Assembly: GCA_003157315.1 (NCBI GenBank)
Contig: PMJE01000271.1
Span: 18,070 to 39,027, forward strand
From: Myxococcales bacterium
GTDB lineage: Bacteria > Myxococcota > Polyangia > Fen-1088
Length of the DNA stretch: 20,958 bases
Direction of reading: 5' to 3'
Made by a program: the position numbers and the translations under genes. Below, piece by piece: positions 1-7,150 of the stretch (position 1 is its first letter; every line of letters begins with the position of its first letter). The notes beneath the pieces were generated by a model. The model was not told where the DNA came from and ran no database searches. It worked only from the letters and a program-made list of their open reading frames with translations.

Positions 1-90
1 TGGCAGCCCATCATCCCGACCGACGAAGGGCTGCGGCGGACGTTCGCGGATCTGCGCAGTCTTGCGCATGCCACTTCGGGTGCGAGTTGA
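1..90 (+). CDS. C-terminal end of a probable nucleotide-sugar epimerase/dehydratase (partial)
   Basis: An open frame enters from the left edge and ends at TGA 88-90, giving 29 residues with the core WQPIIPTDEGLRRTFADLR. A Trp-x-Pro followed by acidic residues and GLRRT is typical of the last helix of extended short-chain dehydrogenases such as UDP-sugar epimerases and dehydratases, where the usual form is like GWxPxxxxEEGLRRT. That would suit the polysaccharide genes that follow. The fragment is too short for a firm family call, and the catalytic Tyr-x-x-x-Lys and NAD-binding regions lie outside the window. That the frame is coding is likely, because it is in phase from the first base and ends just before an AT-rich break. 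The function is an inference. Confidence 0.4.
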   Translation, partial: WQPIIPTDEGLRRTFADLRSLAHATSGAS

Positions 91-108
91 TCTAGATATC
101 AGTTTTTT
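88..108 (+). terminator. Weak intrinsic-terminator-like element
   Basis: A short dyad, TGAT-CTAGAT-ATCA at 88-101, overlaps the stop codon of the upstream fragment and is followed by six T residues at 103-108. This is the most AT-rich patch near the left edge. The four-pair stem is weak, so it could instead be part of a promoter for the next gene. Confidence 0.25.
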
Positions 109-210
109 GTGAGCACACGGATGGGCGAGGGGAGGATCCGGAGGCCTGGTTGGCACGCGAGACCGCAGGAGGCGCTTGCACTCCCAGCGCGTGCGATCCA
201 ACCTTGCCTC

Positions 211-1698
211 ATGCGATGTGCGCGGTTGGCGGGCGCTTTCTCGGCGGCGATTCTTTTCGCAGGCTGTGCGGTAGCTGCGCGGGCTGCCACTTTAGGGCCC
301 TCAGATTCCAGTTGTCCGGCGGGCCGTGGGCGGACCTTCGAGGTCGGGCCGCAGCCTGGACTGCAGCGGCTGGCCGACGTGCCGTGGAACTCCTTGGGCC
401 CGGGTGATCGCGTGCTTGTGCATTGGCGGCCCGAACCCTATCGCGAACAGATCCTGGTCTCGGCCCAAGGCACGGCAGAGCAGCCGGTGCGCATTTGCGG
501 CGTTTCCGGGCCACAGGGCCAGCCTCCCATCATCACCGGCGAGGATGCCCGCACGCTTCGGGCGCTGGGTTTCCCTTACCCGCCTACCCAGGAACGCGGA
601 GTCGTTGTCGTGACCTTGCGCGAGGGCCAACTCTGGGGCGCCAAGCCCAGTCACATTGTGCTGGAAGGACTTGACCTGCGCGGTGCCCAGCCAGGGCATT
701 TCTTCACTGACCAGACGGGAAAGCGTCGCCGTTTTTCCGTCAGCGCCGCTGCACTGTTCGTCGAGCGGGGCGAGCACATTGTCGTTCGCCACTGCACGCT
801 GACTGATTCGGCCAACGGCTTTTTCGTGGCCTCCGGCGATTCGGAGGAAGTCGTGTCGCGTGACATCCTGTTCGAGGCGAACCACGTCTACGGCAACGGA
901 GTCACGAATTCCTTCTATCAACACAATACCTACACTGAGGCGGTGGGGATGGTGTACCAGGGGAACCGGTTTGGCCCTCTGCGCCCGGGCGCCGGCGGGA
1001 ACGCCCTCAAGGATCGCTCGGCCGGCACGGTGATCCGCTACAACTGGATCGAGGGAGGTGCCCATTTGCTCGATCTAGTGGAACCCGAGGAGAGCACGAA
1101 GATCACCGATGCAGACGCGCATTTCCGGCAAACCTATGTCTATGGCAATGTTCTGCTTCACGGGCCGCTGGACGGGTTCTCCGTGGTGCACTACGGGGGC
1201 GACAACGGCAACCCAGCGCTGTACCGGAAGGGAACGCTGTACTTCTTCAACAACACCGTCATCATTAGCGGCGAAGAAAAGAGTCGCTGGAATACCGCCC
1301 TGTTTCGTCTCGAGACCGCCGACGAGACGGCCGACGCGCGCAACAACATCGTGTTTCGTCAGGGGAGCACCCATCTTCTTCTGCTGGACGGTGCTGGCCG
1401 GTTGCATCTCGGCTGCAATTGGGTGAGCGAGGGATTCGGCCAACGGTTGCACCCTGAGCCGGGCATGGCCCCCATCGAAGGTCTGGAGCGCATTGTCGTG
1501 GGCCGCCCCAGCCCGTTTGCCAATTTGGAAGGCGCCGATCTGCGTGTGCGGCATGGCTCGGACGCCGCTCGCCCTGGCGATCCACTCGTGCCCGAAGTGG
1601 CCCAGGGGTACTTGCCGGTGCAGGTGTACGTTCCTCACCAGAAAGTCAGGCCGCTCCCGGCGGGGACAGCCCGCACGGCACTAGGCGCTCTCGAGTAG
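211..1698 (+). CDS. Secreted right-handed beta-helix protein, possible polysaccharide lyase/hydrolase
   Basis: The product is about 495 residues from ATG 211. The frame stays open upstream to GTG 109, but ATG 211 puts a clean export signal at the N-terminus: basic MRCAR, a hydrophobic core, then either Ala-Arg-Ala cleavage near residue 25 or a lipobox-like FAGC with Cys19. No good Shine-Dalgarno supports any start, and an AGGAGG at 167-172 does not precede an in-frame start codon. Residues about 150-390 show repeated short strands with Asn turns (HIVLEGLDLRG, HIVVRHCTLTDSANG, DILFEANHVYGNG, TVIRYNWIEGG, LYFFNNTVII, ARNNIVF), the pattern of a right-handed parallel beta-helix as in pectate-lyase-like folds. 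In an EPS locus it may trim or modify the polymer during export. No catalytic residues can be assigned by eye, so the enzymatic role is an inference. The gene converges on the glycosyltransferase with 29 bp between stop codons. Confidence 0.75.
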   Translation: MRCARLAGAFSAAILFAGCAVAARAATLGPSDSSCPAGRGRTFEVGPQPGLQRLADVPWNSLGPGDRVLVHWRPEPYREQILVSAQGTAEQPVRICGVSGPQGQPPIITGEDARTLRALGFPYPPTQERGVVVVTLREGQLWGAKPSHIVLEGLDLRGAQPGHFFTDQTGKRRRFSVSAAALFVERGEHIVVRHCTLTDSANGFFVASGDSEEVVSRDILFEANHVYGNGVTNSFYQHNTYTEAVGMVYQGNRFGPLRPGAGGNALKDRSAGTVIRYNWIEGGAHLLDLVEPEESTKITDADAHFRQTYVYGNVLLHGPLDGFSVVHYGGDNGNPALYRKGTLYFFNNTVIISGEEKSRWNTALFRLETADETADARNNIVFRQGSTHLLLLDGAGRLHLGCNWVSEGFGQRLHPEPGMAPIEGLERIVVGRPSPFANLEGADLRVRHGSDAARPGDPLVPEVAQGYLPVQVYVPHQKVRPLPAGTARTALGALE

Positions 1699-1704
1699 GA
1701 AAGC

Positions 1705-1731
1705 GTGAGCTTGGCAGTGAAGCCAGCTCAC
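1705..1731. terminator. Hairpin between convergent genes (bidirectional terminator candidate)
   Basis: The arm GTGAGCTTGGC (1705-1715) pairs with GCCAGCTCAC (1722-1731), with one bulged T and the loop AGTGAA. It lies between the stop of the beta-helix gene and the stop of the opposing glycosyltransferase, overlapping the latter. There is no strong T-run on either side, so it may act only as a weak or Rho-assisted terminator. Confidence 0.5.
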
Positions 1732-3044
1732 TTCCGGGCCCAGGCTATGGCGCGGCGAAAGACCTCGGCGAATTCGCCGGCCAGGGCCTTGCGGTCGTAG
1801 CGCTCGATACCGACGGGCGGAGCTTGCGCAGGCAAACGGCCCGCGCGAAAATCCGCGAGCAGGCGCGCGAGGTATTCGGCGATGCGCGGCTCGTCGCGCG
1901 GAGGAAGAAGATCGCCCAGGCGAGTGGTGCGCACCAACTCGGCCAATGCTCCCTCAGGCGTCAGGGTGAGACAAGGTCGCCCCAGCGCCATCAGTTCGAA
2001 GATCTTGGCCGGATAGATCCGCTCTGCACCGGGTGTGTCATCAAGCAGACACAGCAGGAGATGGCTGGCCGCCACCTCCTTCATCATGGCGTCGTGGGGC
2101 AGATACCCGACCCGTTCCACTCCCAGTGCTTCGGTGCCTGCGAAGCAAGGCAATTCGGTCTCGACGATCCGACCCAGAAAGCGCAAGCGGAGCAGCGAGG
2201 CCAGATCAGGCGACGCTGCGTGCAGCCGCCGAACCGCGCCGAGCAAACCTGCGGGGCTGGTCAGGCGGAAGATGGTTCCCGCGTAGGTGACCACCAGGCG
2301 GTCGCCGGTCGGCGTGGGCAGGGCGGCGGGGATGTCCTCGCGGTCATAGCCATTAGGAATGGCAAACACGCGTTCCGGTTGCAGGAAAGGGAAGCGCGCC
2401 AACAGGTTCTGGCGAAAGGCCTCGGTGGCAGTGGTCACCGCATGCGCGAAGCGAAGCAGCCTGCCTTCCAGAGCCTCACCCACCACACGGGGAAGATCGC
2501 CTGCCACCATTTCGTACGTCTGGCTCAGCGTGCTCCATTCGTCGCGATAGTCGAGCACGACCGCAGTGCCGCCACGCAGACGCGCCAAGGGGGCGAGCAG
2601 GAACTGGGAAAACGGCGGGGCGGTAATGAAGACGACGTCGGGTCTCTCTGCGCCCGCCAGACGCCGAGCCAGTGCGAGTTGCGCGCCCGGCTGCCAGAGT
2701 ATCTGGGGATCAGGAAGCAGCAGTTGTCGCGCCCCGGACGTCACCCTCTGCAAGAGCCGCGTCCGCCATGAGCCCATTTTCCCGCTGGACGTCTTCCAGG
2801 TTTGCGCTTTGATGCCGTAGCCCGGCTCGAGTGTCCGTGCCCGCAGCAGCGGCATGTCCGCCGGAATGTCGCGCAAGAGAGATTCGTCGCGCAAGGGGAC
2901 CGATGGGTTCAGTGCGGTCAACACCGCCGGAGAAACGCCATAGGCTGGCAGGTATTTGGCCAGCTTGAGCACGCGGTGAATACCCGCGCCCCCAGTTGGA
3001 GGAAAAGTGTAGGAAACCAGGAGAGCTTTGGGGGAGGAGTGCAT
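1728..3044 (-). CDS. GT4-family glycosyltransferase (GT-B fold)
   Basis: The product is 438 residues from the ATG at 3044 (minus strand). The frame stays open further upstream, but residues from MHSSPKALLVSYTFPP match the usual first beta-strand of GT-B enzymes, so the longer form is unlikely. The N-terminal domain has the glycine loop TGGAGIHR (17-24), then DYRDEW (165-170), the D-x-R-D-x-W motif common in GT4 enzymes. The C-terminal domain has IPNGYD (229-234), VTYAGT (252-257) and E341-RIYPAK-IFE350, the acidic nucleotide-sugar motif, followed by ALGRPCL. It most likely adds one sugar to a lipid-linked EPS repeat unit at the cytoplasmic membrane face. Donor and acceptor cannot be told from sequence. 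It is transcribed away from the acyltransferase gene, sharing a 58-bp divergent gap. Confidence 0.85.
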   Translation of the reverse strand: MHSSPKALLVSYTFPPTGGAGIHRVLKLAKYLPAYGVSPAVLTALNPSVPLRDESLLRDIPADMPLLRARTLEPGYGIKAQTWKTSSGKMGSWRTRLLQRVTSGARQLLLPDPQILWQPGAQLALARRLAGAERPDVVFITAPPFSQFLLAPLARLRGGTAVVLDYRDEWSTLSQTYEMVAGDLPRVVGEALEGRLLRFAHAVTTATEAFRQNLLARFPFLQPERVFAIPNGYDREDIPAALPTPTGDRLVVTYAGTIFRLTSPAGLLGAVRRLHAASPDLASLLRLRFLGRIVETELPCFAGTEALGVERVGYLPHDAMMKEVAASHLLLCLLDDTPGAERIYPAKIFELMALGRPCLTLTPEGALAELVRTTRLGDLLPPRDEPRIAEYLARLLADFRAGRLPAQAPPVGIERYDRKALAGEFAEVFRRAIAWARK

Positions 3045-3102
3045 CCTATTGAGTACCCGTGAAGAATGACCGAGCATTGCGACAGAAACTTGAAGGAGAA
3101 CG

Positions 3103-3687
3103 ATGACCAGTCCTGTGACTTTGATGGTGCGAGCTCGAGGGTTGATGCAAACATTGCGAGAGGATATTCGTGCCAAAGCTAGCTGGAACTACCAGGGCGA
3201 GGGTTCCCGGGAGATGCTCAGGGCGTTGTTCAGCGACGGCACACTGGCAGTCATCCTGTATCGGCTCATGCAGGCGTCCCACCACGCGGGGCTGGCGCCG
3301 GCAGAGATGCTGTTCAACAAGATGAACGCCGTATTCGGCCAGTGCGTCATCGGTCGCGGCGCGGAATTCGGCCCGGGTTTGGTGTTCATCCATTCCCAAG
3401 GCGTCGTCATCAACGGCGCAGTTCACGCGGGCCAGAACGTGCACATCGAACACCAGGTGACAATTGGCGCCGAGAAGGGCAAGAGTCCCTGCCTGGGCAA
3501 CAACGTCTTCATCGGCTGCGGGGCCAAGATCGTCGGTCCAGTAATTGTAGGTGATGGAGCGCGTATCGGTGCGAATGCGGTGGTGGTGCATGACGTGCCT
3601 GCCAATACAACGGTGGTAGGCATTCCCGCGAAACCGGTGGAACCCAGGCGCAAGCCTGACCACCAGGAGGCCGCCGCAAGCGACTAG
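3103..3687 (+). CDS. Left-handed beta-helix acyltransferase of the serine O-acetyltransferase (CysE/EpsC-like) family
   Basis: The product is 194 residues from ATG 3103, preceded by a good ribosome site GAAGGAG at 3092-3098. A helical N-terminus (1-75) leads into hexapeptide repeats from about 80 to 178 (CVIGRG, VVING, NVHIEHQVTIG, NVFIGCGAKIVGPVIVGDGARIGANAVVV, VVGIPAK), the left-handed parallel beta-helix of acetyl-CoA-dependent O-acetyltransferases. His97 in VFIHSQG aligns with the catalytic His of CysE (His158 in E. coli). CysE has Asp just before that His, and here it is Ile96. From memory of CysE structures that Asp contacts serine, so a non-serine acceptor is plausible. Placement in an EPS locus suggests O-acetylation of sugars or of the repeat unit. 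A true cysteine-synthesis role is less likely but not excluded. Confidence 0.8.
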   Translation: MTSPVTLMVRARGLMQTLREDIRAKASWNYQGEGSREMLRALFSDGTLAVILYRLMQASHHAGLAPAEMLFNKMNAVFGQCVIGRGAEFGPGLVFIHSQGVVINGAVHAGQNVHIEHQVTIGAEKGKSPCLGNNVFIGCGAKIVGPVIVGDGARIGANAVVVHDVPANTTVVGIPAKPVEPRRKPDHQEAAASD

Positions 3688-3692
3688 CGCTG

Positions 3693-3761
3693 GGAAATCC
3701 ACTGTGATGTGAGATGGCGGTGCCGTCGTACCCGTTACCGTCGCCACGTTGGAAATCCACT
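3693..3761. repeat. Direct repeat GGAAATCCACT in the gap before the partner-switch ATPase
   Basis: The 11-mer GGAAATCCACT occurs at 3693-3703 and again at 3751-3761 in the same orientation, start to start 58 bp. Including the two preceding bases, 12 of 13 positions match. Both copies lie in the 91-bp non-coding gap between the acyltransferase stop and ATG 3779. The placement suggests paired operator sites, or traces of a small duplication. No known regulator motif is recognised. Confidence 0.5.
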
Positions 3762-3778
3762 CAAGCAACAAACTCGTC

Positions 3779-4315
3779 ATGCAAGTTGTCACAAGGACTC
3801 CGCGTGGTAACATCGCCGCCGTGCTCTCTGGGGGCTCTGTTTGCGTTGAAGCGCCGGGCGAAATTGCCTATCGCTACGTGATCCTTCGCGCTGTCGCTGC
3901 CGCCTGCAAGGTCGCCATCACGCGTGTGTGCGGCCGGCGCGTTTCCGCTGAGGGGTTTACCCATCAGGTTGTGTCCGCGGTGGGCGAGGCATTCAATAAC
4001 ATCGCGCTTCACTGTTACCGTGATCGCCCCTCGGACATCGTACGAGTGCGCATGACGATCGAAGCCGGAGTGATGCGTCTAACCATAGAAGACTACGGGG
4101 CCAGCTTTGATCCGCTCACTGCCCAGGTACCCGACCTGGACGCGCTACCAGAGTCAGGGCTCGGCATCTACATAATGAGGTCTTTGATGGATGAGGTGAC
4201 CTACCAGCCGGGGCGGCCCAATGTTCTCAATCTGAGCAAGAGGATTTGCGAATGCCCGGGGGAGTTGCCCAAGGTCTCTGGCAAGAGGACAACACATGGA
4301 CTTCTCCACGAGTAG
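3779..4315 (+). CDS. Anti-sigma-factor-type serine kinase/ATPase (RsbW/SpoIIAB family, HATPase_c_2)
   Basis: The product is 178 residues from ATG 3779. A TTG at 3749 would add ten residues, and neither start has a clear ribosome site. The single domain is a GHKL ATPase: N-box E70-AFNN-IALH78 with the Mg-binding Asn, G1 box D105-YGASFDP, and G2 box ESGLGIYIMRSLMD at 125-138. Family members bind a partner (classically a sigma factor) and phosphorylate a STAS antagonist. The next gene, overlapping by 20 bp, is that STAS protein, so they very likely form a partner-switch pair. No sigma factor lies in the window, so the controlled partner may be encoded elsewhere or may be a non-sigma protein of the export machinery. 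The C-terminal tail after about residue 155 is unusual, with Cys157 and Cys159 close together. Confidence 0.85.
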   Translation: MQVVTRTPRGNIAAVLSGGSVCVEAPGEIAYRYVILRAVAAACKVAITRVCGRRVSAEGFTHQVVSAVGEAFNNIALHCYRDRPSDIVRVRMTIEAGVMRLTIEDYGASFDPLTAQVPDLDALPESGLGIYIMRSLMDEVTYQPGRPNVLNLSKRICECPGELPKVSGKRTTHGLLHE

Positions 4316-4595
4316 TGCGGAGGGCGTGGCTACTCTTCGGATCGTGGGTGAGCTGGACGCGGTCACCATTCCCGATATTCGCCCGGCCATCGACGCCTTG
4401 GTGGCTGAACGGCACCCGCGCATCGTCGTCGATCTGTCGGGTCTACGGCTGATTGACAGCTCGGGCGTGGGAGCGGTGGTGTTTCTGTACAAGAAGGCCA
4501 AGGAATATGGCGGCGTAGTGACCGTGCAGGGACTACGTGATCAGCCCTTGTCGATCTTCAAGTTGCTGCGCCTGGATCGGGTTCTTCTGGCGTGA
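4296..4595 (+). CDS. STAS-domain anti-anti-sigma factor (SpoIIAA/RsbV-like)
   Basis: The product is 99 residues from ATG 4296, with ribosome site AGAGGA at 4284-4289 inside the preceding gene. The 20-bp overlap implies coupled translation and near-equal amounts of the two partners. The protein is one STAS domain: GVATLRIVGELDAVTIPDI, then RIVVDLSGLRLIDSSGVGAVVFLYKKAK, with the phosphoacceptor region D54-S55-S56-G57. By analogy with SpoIIAA the second serine (Ser56) is the likely phosphorylation site. The unphosphorylated protein would bind the upstream ATPase and free its client. The Ser/Thr kinase at 8045 is another possible modifier. Length and motif order are normal for the family. Only 6 bp separate it from the first chain-length gene, so it belongs to the export operon. 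Confidence 0.9.
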   Translation: MDFSTSSAEGVATLRIVGELDAVTIPDIRPAIDALVAERHPRIVVDLSGLRLIDSSGVGAVVFLYKKAKEYGGVVTVQGLRDQPLSIFKLLRLDRVLLA

Positions 4596-4601
4596 GAGCG
4601 C

Positions 4602-5627
4602 ATGGGCTGGGTGGAGGATGAGCCAGCGGGTCGCGAGTGGGTCGCCGAGGGACTGCGCCTTCTGCGGCGTGCCGGCCGACGACCGCTATTGACTCTTGCC
4701 TGGGCGCTGTTGGCCGCGGCCCTGCTGTTGGCCCTGCAACTGCGCCGGCCGCCGGCCTTTGCGGCGCGGGCCGAGCTGCTGCTGCGCGAAAATGCCTTGT
4801 CGACCGATCGCAACCGAATCTCGCGAGCGGATCTACGCAGCTTCGTTGAGAACGTCGCCTTGACCTCGACCAGTCTGATGGACGTAATGGACCGACACGG
4901 ACTCTTTCTCGCTGAGACTGCGAACAGTCCAGTGCTGGCGCTGGCCGAAATGCGCAAGAGCATAGATGTCGATATCGCGCAGGACTACTTCGCAGAGGAT
5001 CGGCTCGAGCGCGCTCCCTCGCGCTCGGCGCGCATCGTGCTCACCTTCAGCGCCGAGGAGCCCGAGCAGGCCATGGTGGTGGTGCGCGATCTGGGCTTGC
5101 TGGTGGCTCGCGCCGAGCTGGGTCGCCATACCGAAAGGGCGCGCCAGCAGGCGGTTCTTGCCGATGCTGCGGCTACCGAGGCTAACCGTCAGGTCACGGC
5201 AAGCCAGGCCGAGTTGGCGGCGATGCAAACGACTCTTGTGGGAACAACCGCGAAGATCTCGTCAGCGCAGCGGGTGAAGATGGCCTTTCTGCGCGCCTGG
5301 TTGACCCAGCTCGAGCGCCGGCATGGCGAGCTGGAGCAGGAGCACGCGCGGCTCGAACTGGTTGCCGCCGCAGAAGAGAAGCAAGCCGGCACGCGCGTTC
5401 ATCTGGCGAGTCTGCAGAGCGAGAGCGAAGCGTCGCACGACAACGGCAAGTGGCTTCGGCGCAAGGCCGCTATCGCAGGGGCGGGTGGGCTGGCGCTTGC
5501 CCTGCTGCTGGTGGGCGCATTCAACCCGAGGCTATACGACGCGGATGATATTAGGCGGACGGGCGGCCTGGCGCTGGGACATTTGCACGGCCCGCAGCAG
5601 CGGGCGCGCTCGGGAGGTAAAACGTGA
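4602..5627 (+). CDS. Wzz/PCP-type chain-length determinant, first of a pair
   Basis: The product is 341 residues from ATG 4602. It has the layout of a polysaccharide co-polymerase: a short basic cytoplasmic start, TM1 at about 28-47, a periplasmic part with a predicted coiled coil from about 175 to 285 rich in Ala, Glu, Gln and Arg, and TM2 at about 288-307. The cytoplasmic tail contains NPRLYDADDIRRTGGLALGHLHG, resembling the tail of PCP-2 proteins that docks on the BY-kinase. PCPs set polymer length and couple polymerase to the export channel in the inner membrane. The stop overlaps the start of the next PCP gene by 4 bp (GTGA). It is shorter than most PCP-2 proteins; with the larger partner downstream it may form a hetero-oligomer, which is an inference. 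Confidence 0.75.
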   Translation: MGWVEDEPAGREWVAEGLRLLRRAGRRPLLTLAWALLAAALLLALQLRRPPAFAARAELLLRENALSTDRNRISRADLRSFVENVALTSTSLMDVMDRHGLFLAETANSPVLALAEMRKSIDVDIAQDYFAEDRLERAPSRSARIVLTFSAEEPEQAMVVVRDLGLLVARAELGRHTERARQQAVLADAAATEANRQVTASQAELAAMQTTLVGTTAKISSAQRVKMAFLRAWLTQLERRHGELEQEHARLELVAAAEEKQAGTRVHLASLQSESEASHDNGKWLRRKAAIAGAGGLALALLLVGAFNPRLYDADDIRRTGGLALGHLHGPQQRARSGGKT

Positions 5628-7150
5628 CCGGCGAAGGTAACTGGCTTGGGCCGCGGACGGCGTTGCACATGGTGGGACGCGCGCTCCGATCGCGTGTGTT
5701 GTGGCTGGTCTTGTTGCTGGCAGTGGCAACGACTATCGGCGTCCTGCGGGTGGTCCGCCCGATCTACCGATCCGAAGTTGTGCTTTTCTACCGGCCCTCG
5801 CCCGGGACCAGCTTCGTTTCGCAGACCGAGGGCGATCCCTCGCGCCAGCTCGCGGCCCGGCTCAAGGAAATGCTTTTCACCCGTGAGCGTCTGGTCAGCC
5901 TGGTCAAGGAGTTCTATCTCTATCCCGCGCAGGTGAAGCGCACCGGGCTGATCGACGCTGCCGAGGAGATGCGCAGGCAGTACCTCAAGTTCGAGTCGAG
6001 CGGCGGCGAGACCTTTCGCATCAGCTTCGAGGATGAATCTCCCGTGCGAGCGCAAGCGGTTACTGCGCGGGCTGCCGATATGCTATTGGACGTACATCGC
6101 ACCTGGCGCCGGCAGGATGTGGTCAAGGCCGAACAGTTCTTCGACGCGCAGAAGCGGGCGGCGGAAGAAGTGCTGCGCGCGCGCGAAGGGGAATTCTCGC
6201 AATTTCTCGGCCGGCATCCCGAGATGGCACTGGCCATGGGGACTGGACCGGTGACACCGGGTGCGCCTCTGCGCGCGGCGAATTCCGAGGCCAAACTTAA
6301 CTCGCAGGACGGGTTGGTGTCCCGGCTCGAGGCGCGGGCGTCACGGCTACGCGATCAGCCGTCGAGAGCGGACCGGCGTGAGGCTGAAGCGGCAGGCGCG
6401 GTCGTCGATGCTGCCCTGCTGGCCGAGCGGGAAGCGTCCCAGGCTGACCTCATTGCAGCCCAGCGCGATCTGGCGCAGAAGCAGAAGCAATTCACCCCCG
6501 AGTATCCGGACGTGCGCCAGGCCAGCGACGCAGCGGTTGCGGCGCGCGAACGGCTGCGCAAGATCGAAGAAGCCATTGCCGCGGCCAAGAAAGCAGCCGC
6601 CGCGCCTCCGCCCGCGCCTGCACAGGCCCAGGCACCCGCGCCGGTGCTGGACTCGGGCACACGCCAGCGCTTGTCTGCCCTCGAGAAGCAGATAGTTCAG
6701 GCGCGCGCCAAGATGCTGGAACGCGATCCCAAGCGCCTGCTTGAGCTGGGCACCCAGCTCGCCGAATTGGACCGTCGCGTGTCCGAGGCGCGGGATCGTC
6801 TGGCCGTGATCCAGAGCAAGCAGTTCCAGGCCTCACTGGAAGCGACTCTGGATCTGCAGGACAAAACCGGTGAGCTGGTGGTGGTTGACCCCGCCTTCCT
6901 GCCCGCGCGAGCCGAGCGCCGTGGCCGTCTGAAGATGGGCGCTTTCGGGGGCGGCGCCGCCTTGACGCTGGCTTTCTTCCTGTCCCTGGGCCTGGTGTTC
7001 TTGGACGATCGCCTGCGTGCCGGATTTGATCTTGCGCGCCTCCGCTTGCCGCCGCTGCTGGCCGAGGTGCCTCGCGAGTCGCGCGGGGAACGCCGGCCGG
7101 TGCACCGGCAGGTGGCGGCCAAGACCAAGGTGATTCGGAGGCCGCTGTGA
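5624..7150 (+). CDS. Wzz/PCP-type chain-length determinant, second of a pair, with long coiled coil
   Basis: The product is 508 residues from GTG 5624, with ribosome site GGGAGG at 5612-5617 in the preceding gene. TM1 lies at about 24-44 and is followed by PIYRSEVVLFYRPSPG, the N-terminal strand of the Wzz domain. Residues about 165-430 are largely helical and charged, broken by an Ala/Pro/Gln linker near 322-346, and QFTPEYPDVRQA resembles the GNVR-like segment of PCP-2 proteins. TM2 lies at about 438-460, then a 48-residue basic cytoplasmic tail with LPPLLAEVPRE. It probably works with the upstream PCP and the downstream BY-kinase-like ATPase, whose start overlaps its stop by 4 bp. Wzz membership is well supported by architecture; the polymer is unknown. 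Confidence 0.8.
   Translation: MTGEGNWLGPRTALHMVGRALRSRVLWLVLLLAVATTIGVLRVVRPIYRSEVVLFYRPSPGTSFVSQTEGDPSRQLAARLKEMLFTRERLVSLVKEFYLYPAQVKRTGLIDAAEEMRRQYLKFESSGGETFRISFEDESPVRAQAVTARAADMLLDVHRTWRRQDVVKAEQFFDAQKRAAEEVLRAREGEFSQFLGRHPEMALAMGTGPVTPGAPLRAANSEAKLNSQDGLVSRLEARASRLRDQPSRADRREAEAAGAVVDAALLAEREASQADLIAAQRDLAQKQKQFTPEYPDVRQASDAAVAARERLRKIEEAIAAAKKAAAAPPPAPAQAQAPAPVLDSGTRQRLSALEKQIVQARAKMLERDPKRLLELGTQLAELDRRVSEARDRLAVIQSKQFQASLEATLDLQDKTGELVVVDPAFLPARAERRGRLKMGAFGGGAALTLAFFLSLGLVFLDDRLRAGFDLARLRLPPLLAEVPRESRGERRPVHRQVAAKTKVIRRPL

Noticed and set aside
151..166. TGGCACG as a possible sigma54 -24 element before the beta-helix gene
   Set aside because: The next GC is 11 rather than 10 bases away and the -12 half (ACCGC) does not match, so spacing and sequence both fail.
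1824..2771. Plus-strand open frame of 315 codons inside the glycosyltransferase
   Set aside because: It is antisense to a confident GT4 gene, with low-complexity Gln/Arg-rich composition.
3045..3102. A definite promoter in the divergent gap between the glycosyltransferase and acyltransferase
   Set aside because: TTGAGT near 3049 has only a poor -10 partner, and no GG-N10-GC element fits, so no promoter is called although both genes must start near here.
3046..3813. Minus-strand open frame of 255 codons opposite the acyltransferase
   Set aside because: It is antisense to a clear hexapeptide-repeat gene and its sequence looks like reversed codon bias rather than a protein family.
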